Shown here piece by piece: positions 39,212 to 41,570 of a stretch of DNA of 41,570 bases. A program made the translations under genes and the position numbers. A model generated the notes under the pieces. It was not told the DNA's origin. It was given only the letters and a program-made list of their open reading frames with translations, and searched no databases. This DNA is from Chara braunii (taxonomy: Eukaryota; Streptophyta; Charophyceae; Charales; Characeae): NCBI GenBank assembly GCA_003427395.1, contig BFEA01000021.1:1079020-1120589 (forward strand), given 5' to 3'. Position 1 is the first letter of the stretch. Every line of letters begins with the position of its first letter.

Positions 39212-41459
39212 TGGGTTGCGCTGTGCTTTGCTGCAGTGCATGACAAAGCCACCACAGGGGGGTCACGCAGGCAGGCAAGCCCTACTCTTACGACCGCCCC
39301 CTCGGCCAAAGAAAAAAAGAAAAAATTGCGCGGCCTGAAGGACCACAGATGAGGTATTGAACTGATCAAAACAGATGTTAAACTTTATCTTAGCCAAAAA
39401 CAAAAAAGACAGAAAGGTATGACTGCCTGACTTCAAATCCTGATGAATACATTGATGTTAGTTTTTTTTTTTTTTCTGTTTTGGTTCTTTTTGTGTTTTA
39501 AGTTTTAACCCCCTTGACGCCGTTGCCAGTTATTCAAACTTTTCTATTGAGGAGCAACAAGACCGTGAAGTGTGTTTTTTGACAGCTAGACATTGGCAGT
39601 CGTCATGACTCATGAGTGAGTTTTTCATGTATTCTACGGCTTGCCGGTGGAATTGGAACTGGACTGATGCTCCCAGAAGAAAAAAAAAATGAAAAAAAAA
39701 ATTGAGGGCAACAACATTTCGGTAACGAGGTGCCGGTTTCTCTTCTCCTGTTAGGGTCCAAGCAGCTGGAGGATGATCTATGGACTTGATGTCAATAACG
39801 AGAAGAACTTCGTCCTTGCGGCAGACAGTTTTGGTGACCTTCACCTGTAAGATGTTTGGCTTCTCTTACTCCCCATTTCCGAGTCCTTGTCTATCTCATG
39901 TGGTGTGTACTCGAATGCGAATCAAAGGATTTTCTCTCTTTTTTTGTGTTGTTTTAATTTTTAAAAGTGCGATGGCCTCTTGGGATATCACCGTTGAACT
40001 GACCGGCTGCGCGAATCAAAGGATTTTCTCTCTTTTTTTGTGTTGTTTTAATTTTTAAAAGTGCGACGGACTCTTGGGATATCACCGTTGAACTGACCGG
40101 CCCCAGGTCAAATTGAGAATGGTTTTGTTCTGGTCATCTGGTGGATGGTAAATCCGGTCTGTCTTTCAGCAATTCATAGGTGTACCAACTAAGCTACGTC
40201 TTCACCCGAATAGAACGCCTCGTCGTTATAGTTGCATTCGGCCCATCTTTCAGTCCAGATGCAGCATTAATTACCGGGCGTTCTGTTCGGGTGAAGACGG
40301 TAGGCCCATCGGTAACCAAAGGATTTTGGTTGCAACGTGCTCGTAGTATGTCTGAGGTGTATCCTTATAAATTATCAAAGTTGAATTAGGGGTTTTGGAA
40401 AATTGCTAGCTGGCCTGCACACGTACCCCAAAAGCTAGCTGATGTGTTGGACAAAATAAAGTATGTATTAGAAATTAGAATGAAAAATTGACCACGTACT
40501 GTGCATCGTGGTAGCTGGATTTGAGCCCGGGTCTGTAATTTGACAGGTCATAGGTGTATCAACTGAGCCTACCGTCTTCACCCGAATAGAATGCCCGGTC
40601 ATTATCGCTGCATCTGGACTGAAAGTTGGGCCGAATGCGCAGCTATAATGACCGGGCGTTCTATTCGGGTGAAGATGGTAGGCCCATGGGTAACAAAAGA
40701 TTTTGGTTGCAAACCGCTCGCGGTATGTCTGAGGTGTAATGTTATAGACTTTGGTTTGTCATGACTCGGTCAGAAAGACTGAAGGACAAAAAAAAAATGC
40801 ATGGGTCTATTAGATGACGCCATACATGCTGAGAGAGAACTCTGCATGTGGCAGCGGTGAGTAGGAACTCTGCATCGGGCACCCACATCATGACTGCATC
40901 GGGCACCCTTTTTGTAGTGGGTTAAGGTTGGATGGAGATTAAACTGCAAGTACCCTATACTGTCTTGCCCTGAACATAACATAATGCACCCACATCATGA
41001 CTGTATCGGACTGGGAAGATCGTTTGTATGCATTTGCATGAACATAACGTAATGATGCACCTGCATCATGACTGGATCAGACTGGAAAGATTGCATTTGT
41101 TCATTTGTGATGAGGATGCGTTGTGCTCGGCAGTCCCCTGTTCGTAGATTTTTGCGTTCTGTTAATGTATGTTGCTGCAAAATCTGTCATGCTTTGCCCA
41201 TTGATGGATTGGGTGGTTCACTTTGTGGATTATGCGCTGTACTGAAACATCCGTTCCTTTCCCTGATCGTGATCCTTCTAACCAGATCTGAATTTGTTTG
41301 GGCATCTGATTTTCTGGTCTGTGCAGGATAGATAAGAGGTCAAAGAAGCTGATTAATAAACAGCCAATCCGGATTCACAAGAAGGGGAAGAAGGTCTGTG
41401 GGATCCATGTGAACCCAAGTCACACAGATATCATGATGAGCTGTGGGAATGACCACTCG
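17959..41459 (+). CDS. DDB2: DNA damage-binding protein 2 (plant type), eight exons, 3' end beyond the window
   Basis: DDB2 is the WD40 subunit of the UV-DDB complex; with DDB1 and CUL4 it recognises UV photolesions in chromatin and hands them to nucleotide excision repair in the nucleus. Exons: 17959-18198, 30830-30920, 33054-33181, 35022-35144, 35912-36000, 37828-37948, 39755-39846, 41327-41459. All introns start GT and end AG and every junction keeps frame, giving 339 residues in the window. Seen: an arginine-rich start, an acidic stretch (about residues 18-58), C79/C82/H87/C99, a CCHC zinc knuckle (C104-x2-C107-x4-H112-x4-C117), then WD40 blades with HSRRVTTMEFHP, LLSGDK, IWDFE, FTASSDGTVCYTDLETG, VLAADSFGDLHL and SCGNDHS. 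Plant DDB2 proteins carry this knuckle before the propeller; animal DDB2 does not, as I recall. Plant homologues are roughly 550 residues, so about 200 residues lie to the right. The ATG at 17959 is the first in the open frame and gives a plant-like N-terminus. A MITE sits about 175 bp upstream. Confidence 0.93.
18610..18660 (+). repeat. (TC)n microsatellite in DDB2 intron 1
   Basis: TC dinucleotide run embedded in ~350 bp of pyrimidine-rich sequence that starts shortly after the exon 1 donor. Confidence 0.95.
19404..19513. mobile_element. Family A MITE, copy 2
   Basis: Near-perfect palindrome. The left arm has GAATACAACGTACGGTCATT and the right arm its reverse complement; both ends carry TA. 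It is the least decayed fold of the family in this window. Confidence 0.85.
19541..19612 (-). mobile_element. tRNA-like sequence near satellite
   Basis: On the minus strand: GTGTTCGAATCCA (B box) preceded by GAACTGTTGAAATACAG (anticodon-like hairpin). Acceptor pairing is not evident. Confidence 0.4.
19615..20330. repeat. Degenerate satellite built on CCAGTCCCTAAGT
   Basis: Roughly 60-65-bp higher-order units of the type AGTACCAGTCCCTAATAGCA / TGCAGTGTAGGCAGTCCCTA / AGTTCCAGCA are repeated about ten times with partial units. Interrupted at 20083-20212 by a poly(A)-tailed element. An isolated partial match (CATGCAGTGAAGGCAGTTCC) lies upstream near 19244. Confidence 0.8.
20083..20212 (+). mobile_element. 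Poly(A)-tailed insertion (SINE-like) in a satellite array
   Basis: 130 bp ending in A20. It is flanked by AGCATGCAGTGTA (20070-20082) and AGCATGCAGTGAA (20213-20225), both copies of a motif from the surrounding satellite, so this is a clean target-site duplication of 11-13 bp. The tail region CCCCCTCAGGGGCCGAAAGG resembles sequences near 12245 and 39295 that also precede A-runs. Confidence 0.7.
20808..20908 (+). pseudogene. U6 snRNA-like copy in DDB2 intron 1
   Basis: Recognisable U6 sequence: GGACATCCG, ATTGGAACCATACAGAGA, AGATTAGCATGGCCCC, GCAAGGATGACACGCA, AAATCGAGAAATGGTCCAAA and a terminal T5. The ACAGAGA box and AGC triad are present, but four extra bases (ATGA) separate ACAGAGA from AGATTAGC, the segment between the two pairing regions. 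The 5' stem is degenerate, and I see no plant upstream sequence element or correctly placed TATA box. Most likely a retrocopy. Confidence 0.8.
20944..21164. repeat. Tandem dimer of a ~105-115 bp unit, each ending in poly(T)
   Basis: Unit 1 (20944-21048) and unit 2 (21049-21164) each run GGCCTTGGGCACTG... through TGATGTACCTTTGCTTATTG and ATCACG to a 17-24 base T-run. It starts 36 bp after the U6-like copy. Read on the minus strand each unit begins with poly(A). Confidence 0.75.
21229..21440. mobile_element. Family A MITEs, copies 3 and 4 in tandem
   Basis: Copy 3 spans 21229-21338 (TACCGCCGTCTCC...GGACGACGGTA). One base later copy 4 (21340-21440) begins TACCGTCTTCACCCGAATAG and ends ...GTTCTATTCGGGT; it lacks the last ~12 bases of the right terminus and runs into a tRNA-like sequence. 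Confidence 0.82.
21766..21812 (+). repeat. (ATT)n microsatellite
   Basis: About 15 ATT triplets. Confidence 0.95.
21895..21993. mobile_element. Family A MITE, copy 5
   Basis: Begins TACCGTCTTCAGCTGAATAG and ends TCGGATGAAGACGGTA; contains the family's central GACTTTCAGTCTAGATGCAG block. Confidence 0.85.
22038..22097. mobile_element. Poly(A) tract flanked by a perfect 15-bp direct repeat
   Basis: GCCTTAACCCCTGCT at 22038-22052 and 22083-22097, separated by T and 29 A. Only a poly(A) run has been inserted. Confidence 0.8.
22501..22612. mobile_element. Family A MITE, copy 6, rearranged
   Basis: Only the right terminus (GTATTCGGGGGAAGAAGGGTA) is clear. The middle carries a duplicated block (GAAAGATACCCCAAATACAT occurs twice) and the left terminus is missing. 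Confidence 0.65.
22697..22744. mobile_element. A-rich tract flanked by a perfect 14-bp direct repeat
   Basis: AAAGAGGAAGGGTT at 22697-22710 and 22731-22744 around 20 bases of A with two G. Confidence 0.7.
22826..22893 (-). mobile_element. tRNA-Asn(GUU)-like sequence
   Basis: On the minus strand: the anticodon loop region AACTGTTAATGACC and the B box ACGTTCGAATCCT. The A box is weak. Confidence 0.45.
22990..23130 (-). repeat. Dispersed repeat also found at 30097-30330 and about 36120-36215
   Basis: On the minus strand CACAGCCCCTCGCTTGTTGT, CCTCTTCTCC and TGCCTACGGCTTACCAGGCA. Two direct copies lie at 30164-30235 and 30243-30309 (+) and a diverged one in intron 5. A family B element is inserted at its 23136 end. 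Confidence 0.65.
23136..23307. mobile_element. Family B inverted-repeat element, copy 4
   Basis: CCGGGGGCCAAGTCCCACTA on the left, the exact reverse of the outer arm on the right (TAGTGGGACTTGGCCCCGG). The second arm GAGCTACCTCAACGCCTGAA is also mirrored, giving a near-perfect ~170-bp fold. Confidence 0.85.
23385..23830. repeat. ~155-bp tandem repeat, about three units
   Basis: Each unit has AGTGGTAATCCACCTTAA, GGTTGCTTTAGCATC, AACTGATACCCAGAGGTGGG, GACCACCAA and GACTCGTCAAAAGGCTGAAC. Confidence 0.78.
23917..24059. mobile_element. Foldback element with a perfect 38-bp arm
   Basis: Arms 23937-23974 and 23978-24015 are perfect reverse complements with a 3-base loop (ACC). An outer imperfect inverted repeat, TCAACGGACGCCTAAGT and its mirror ACTTAGGCCTCCGTTGA, encloses the hairpin. 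A 32-base poly(A) run starts soon after it. Confidence 0.8.
24603..24774. mobile_element. Family B inverted-repeat element, copy 5
   Basis: CTGGGGGCCAAGGCTCACTA on the left, CGCTGGTGGGACCTCGCCC on the right, with the shared ACATCCAGATTCAGG arm. Confidence 0.78.
25014..25106. mobile_element. Two homopolymer inserts with overlapping flanking repeats
   Basis: GAATGCAGATCT (25014-25025 and 25048-25059) surrounds a T-run. ATCTAGCGGCG (25056-25066 and 25096-25106) surrounds an A-run. The right repeat of the first overlaps the left repeat of the second, so two events happened at one site in opposite orientation. Confidence 0.75.
25545..25658. mobile_element. Family A MITE, copy 7
   Basis: Begins TACCGTCTTCTGTGGAACAG and ends GGCTGAAGACAGTA, with the central CAACTTTCAGTCTAGGTACA block. 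Confidence 0.82.
26071..26247. mobile_element. Family C element 1, bounded by TTAA
   Basis: ACCACCAGTTCACACGAGC on the left is perfectly mirrored by GCTCGTGTGAACTGGTGGT on the right; TTAA lies immediately outside both ends (26067-26070 and 26248-26251). TTAA targets are characteristic of piggyBac-type transposition. No coding capacity. Confidence 0.85.
26252..26437. mobile_element. Family C element 2, sharing a TTAA with element 1
   Basis: Starts ACCACCAGTATACCCGGGCC directly after the shared TTAA and ends GGCTGTGTACTGGCGGT before a second TTAA at 26438-26441. Followed by a C-rich run. Confidence 0.82.
26540..26990 (-). repeat. Degenerate interstitial telomere-like repeats (CCCTAAA)n
   Basis: Many ACCCTAAACC / AAACCCTAAA words, the densest at 26868-26985 (e.g. 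TACCCTAAACCCTAAACCCT at 26928). This is the plant-type heptamer. A 22-bp perfect palindrome (TAAGGATCTA/TAGATCCTTA, 26827-26848) interrupts it. A few similar words also occur near 24300-24390. Confidence 0.75.
26988..27165. mobile_element. Family C element 3, bounded by TTAA
   Basis: Starts AGCACCAGTACATGGGCACC after TTAA (26984-26987) and ends GCCGTGTACTTGTGGT before TTAA (27166-27169). Contains two undetermined bases. Confidence 0.82.
27442..27542. mobile_element. Family A MITE, copy 8
   Basis: Begins TATTGTCTTCCCCCGAATAG, has the central GGACTGAAAGTCGCCCCAAA block, and ends TTACGGGAAGACGGCA. The two terminal TAs have decayed on the right side. Confidence 0.78.
27698..28043. mobile_element. 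Family D element, inverted and expanded relative to the 32468 copy
   Basis: The left end CCAAGGCTACCATAGTGGCC and interior AGAATTTCGATGTGACCCTG match the reverse complement of the 32468 element. The right end is AAGGTAGCC. Its A/T-rich part has expanded into imperfect (AAAT)n. I see no clear target duplication. Confidence 0.72.
29424..29482 (-). mobile_element. tRNA-Val(GAC)-like SINE head
   Basis: On the minus strand: TTGGTTAGGTGTTTGCCTGA, anticodon loop CTGACAA (GAC), B box TGTTCGATTCT. A poly(A) tract (minus strand) lies at its 5' side. A second, more degraded relative with GCCTGACAAGC lies at about 29190-29260. Confidence 0.5.
30620..30799. other. Assembly gap (180 N) just before DDB2 exon 2
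   Basis: Undetermined bases; sequence on both sides is C-rich. Confidence 0.98.
30830..30920 (+). CDS. DDB2: DDB2 exon 2: zinc-knuckle region
   Basis: The acceptor is TTTGGCAG and the donor GTGGGT. The 91 nt encode VCKKTDHQAGFVGAVYKDCP and then NKPCFLCKRP; the Gly codon is split with exon 3. It lies only 30 bp after the 180-base assembly gap, so the acceptor is seen but most of the upstream branch region is not. The Cys/His spacing is that expected for plant DDB2. Confidence 0.93.
32257..32411. mobile_element. Degraded family C element
   Basis: TTAA is followed by CCACTAGTACCC, and the interior GAGATTTATCAATGGAAGAT resembles element 3 (GAATTTATCAATGGCGGGC). I cannot find a matching right terminus; a TTAA at 32412 may mark its position. 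Confidence 0.45.
32439..32822. mobile_element. Family A MITE, copy 9, split by a hAT-like element
   Basis: The left part (32439-32467) reads TACCGTCTTCACCCGAATAG... and the right part (32735-32822) continues with GTCATTATAGCCG and ends GGTGAAGACGGTA. Eight bases, ACGCCTGG, occur on both sides of the insert (32460-32467 and 32735-32742). Without the insert and one copy of those bases the MITE is complete. Confidence 0.9.
32468..32734. mobile_element. Family D element (hAT-like MITE) nested in family A copy 9
   Basis: 267 bp with ends CTAGGCTACCA and TGGTTGCCTAG (inverted repeat, one mismatch in the first 11), flanked by the 8-bp duplication ACGCCTGG. An 8-bp target duplication is the hAT signature. 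The interior is A/T-rich and includes CAGGGTCACATCGAAATTCT, shared in inverted orientation with the element at 27698. No coding capacity. Confidence 0.85.
33054..33181 (+). CDS. DDB2: DDB2 exon 3: end of CCHC knuckle and linker to propeller
   Basis: The acceptor is GCCTTCAG and the donor GTGACT. It completes the split Gly codon and continues GHTTATCPHRTAPEHGI, supplying His112 and Cys117 of the CCHC motif, then a linker ending SSCE. 128 nt; phase 0 at the 3' end. Confidence 0.92.
33781..33888. mobile_element. Family A MITE, copy 10
   Basis: Degenerate left end (TACCTTCTTGCTTGAACACA), the family body CTGGCCATTATAGCTGTATT and the right end GGCGAAGAGGGTA. Confidence 0.75.
34159..34272. mobile_element. 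Family A MITE, copy 11
   Basis: Begins TACCATCTTCACCCAAATAA and ends GTTCTATTCGGGTCACGACG-GCA; central block as in the other copies. Confidence 0.8.
34409..34976 (+). repeat. Poly(G) run and 275-bp tandem duplication
   Basis: Thirty-two G at 34409-34440. GAGTGCAATCATGCTTGA begins unit 1 at 34444 and unit 2 at 34719, each ending GCGAGCTTATGCCAATG. A shorter G-run (34701-34713) precedes unit 2. Confidence 0.88.
35022..35144 (+). CDS. DDB2: DDB2 exon 4: first WD40 blade
   Basis: The acceptor is CTTTCAG and the donor GTGTGA. 41 codons: LKRPPVIPNEVQAAIVKLHS, then RRVTTMEFHPTRQNILLSGD and K. The HSRRVTxxEFHP and LLSGDK signatures are those of the opening blade of the plant DDB2 propeller. Confidence 0.95.
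35912..36000 (+). CDS. DDB2: DDB2 exon 5: WD40 blade strand with IWDFE
   Basis: The acceptor is TGTGCAG and the donor GTGAGC. Encodes RGQLAIWDFETVHERTVYQS and then VHSCLLNTI plus a split Arg codon. IWDFE is the blade-closing WD motif. Confidence 0.93.
37828..37948 (+). CDS. DDB2: DDB2 exon 6: WD40 blade with SSDGTVCYTDLETG
   Basis: The acceptor is CTGCCAG and the donor GTAAGT. Completes the split Arg codon, then FSPDSDVSVFTASSDGTVCY and TDLETGSAETLVDLNPNGWH. The SSDGT-x2-YTDLETG run is highly typical of plant DDB2. Confidence 0.95.
38787..38957. mobile_element. Inverted-repeat element with nested hairpin
   Basis: The left terminus ATACTCCTTTGGGCATTTAA continues ...CTTCGACGTTCCTGGCCG; the right side is its near mirror (CGGCCGGGAATGTCAAAG ... 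CCCAAAGGGGTAT). Inside, AACCGAAATCGTCAGGCC pairs with GGCCTGATGATTTCGGTT. TA at both ends is possible. Confidence 0.75.
39092..39209 (+). mobile_element. tRNA-Thr(UGU)-like sequence followed by poly(T)
   Basis: GCCTTGTGGCTTAATGG contains a perfect A box (TGGCTTAATGG), GCTTGTAAAC gives an anticodon loop with TGT, and GAAGTTCAAATCT is a B box. A run of about 40 T follows within five bases. The acceptor and T stems do not pair well, so this is a SINE head or tRNA pseudogene. Confidence 0.55.
39755..39846 (+). CDS. DDB2: DDB2 exon 7: WD40 blade with AADSFGDLHL
   Basis: The acceptor is CTGTTAG and the donor GTAAGA. Encodes GPSSWRMIYGLDVNNEKNFV and then LAADSFGDLH with a split Leu codon completed by exon 8. 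Confidence 0.94.
39917..40104 (+). repeat. 94-bp tandem duplication in intron 7
   Basis: GCGAATCAAAGGATTTTCTC starts at 39917 and 40011; units end TTGAACTGACCGGC. About three differences. Confidence 0.88.
40150..40196 (-). mobile_element. tRNA-like sequence, anticodon GAA, 3' part lost
   Basis: On the minus strand: the A box TAGCTTAGTTGG and a putative anticodon loop CTGAAAG. It stands in the same relation to MITE copy 12 as the Asp-like sequence does to copy 13. Confidence 0.45.
40195..40302. mobile_element. Family A MITE, copy 12
   Basis: Begins TACGTCTTCACCCGAATAGA and ends TTCGGGTGAAGACGGTA. Inserted in the A-box side of a tRNA-like sequence (minus strand). Confidence 0.85.
40502..40569 (-). 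mobile_element. tRNA-Asp(GUC)-like sequence
   Basis: On the minus strand: an A box like CTCAGTTGATAC, an anticodon loop in GACCTGTCAAATT (GTC), and a B box GGGCTCAAATCC. Family A copy 13 is inserted at its 5' side. Confidence 0.55.
40570..40680. mobile_element. Family A MITE, copy 13
   Basis: Begins TACCGTCTTCACCCGAATAG and ends TTCGGGTGAAGATGGTA. It occupies the same place relative to a tRNA-like sequence as copy 12, and the downstream flank (GGCCCATNGGTAAC...TTTTGGTTGCAA) is shared. Confidence 0.88.
41327..41459 (+). CDS. DDB2: DDB2 exon 8: WD40 blade with SCGNDHS
   Basis: The acceptor is TGTGCAG and the donor GTACTC. After the split Leu it reads IDKRSKKLINKQPIRIHKKG, KKVCGIHVNPSHTDIMMSCG, NDHS. 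The next exon should begin with the blade-closing A/V-R-IWD-x-R motif and lies beyond the window. A (CT)n tract begins within the following intron. Confidence 0.93.
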
Positions 41460-41530
41460 GTACTCTCTCTTTCTCGTTTGTGACCCCATTCCCCCTTTCC
41501 ATCCTTTCACCCTTTTCTGACCCGCTCAAC

Positions 41531-41531
<1 letters not shown>

Positions 41532-41570
<39 letters not shown>
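41532..41570 (+). repeat. (CT)n microsatellite at the window edge
   Basis: Dinucleotide run in DDB2 intron 8, continuing past the end. Confidence 0.95.

Larger units (their letters stand above)
35145..39754 (+). other. DDB2 introns 4, 5 and 6 (35145-35911, 36001-37827, 37949-39754) between exons 4 and 7
   Basis: These introns hold a (GAT)n run near 35840, a ~31-bp direct repeat around 36550-36615, (CTC)n at 37131-37160, a ~31-bp tandem repeat at 38079-38138, an inverted-repeat element at 38787-38957, and a tRNA-like sequence followed by poly(T) at 39092-39209. Apart from exons 5 and 6, no coding sequence was recognised. Confidence 0.7.
39847..41326 (+). other. DDB2 intron 7
   Basis: Contains a 94-bp tandem duplication (39917-40104) and two related composites of a tRNA-like sequence plus family A MITE (about 40150-40370 and 40500-40745). 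Nothing coding recognised in 40750-41326. Confidence 0.8.

Overview
This is a eukaryotic nuclear window. It has spliceosomal introns with GT..AG borders, microsatellites, assembly gaps (11726-11760 and 30620-30799) and a dense cover of small non-coding transposons. The only protein-coding gene I can support is the 5' part of a plant-type DNA damage-binding protein 2 gene (DDB2) on the + strand. It has eight exons between 17959 and 41459 and continues past the right edge. Its N-terminus (acidic region plus zinc knuckle) is the plant form. Together with introns of 0.8-12.6 kb packed with repeats and degenerate CCCTAAA telomere-like repeats, this points to a large-genome green plant lineage. A charophyte alga such as Chara is my best guess, but it is an inference and not shown by the sequence.

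Layout. 1-13 kb: no recognisable gene. This part is unusually rich in perfect hairpins and structured repeats: arrays of ~38 bp (1.3-1.7 kb) and 54 bp (9.9-10.2 kb); about eleven hairpins at 5.8-6.7 kb whose 17-nt loop is nearly invariant while the stems differ yet stay complementary; five ~122-bp tandem units (6.98-7.57 kb); and a run of back-to-back hairpins at 10.2-12.65 kb with stems up to 18 bp. U6 snRNA-derived copies lie at 3.2 and 11.85 kb. 13-17.9 kb: repeats and small inverted-repeat elements, with tandem duplications just upstream of DDB2.

17.96-41.57 kb: DDB2. Intron 1 (12.6 kb) holds most of the mobile elements: a third U6-like copy, a tandem satellite interrupted by a poly(A)-tailed insertion, several MITE families, telomere-like repeats and tRNA-like sequences. 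One MITE family (family A, likely TA target duplication) has 13 copies between 17.7 and 40.7 kb. One copy is split by an element flanked by an 8-bp duplication. Another family is bounded by TTAA. Several homopolymer A/T tracts are flanked by 11-15 bp direct repeats, as if only a poly(A) tail had been inserted.

Function. DDB2 would be the damage-recognition WD40 subunit that works with DDB1-CUL4 in UV lesion repair; its splice junctions are all canonical and in phase, so the gene looks intact despite the repeat load. The 5.8-12.7 kb hairpin region is the best candidate for an undescribed system: either a structured non-coding RNA locus or a non-coding mobile element whose repeats are kept for their fold.
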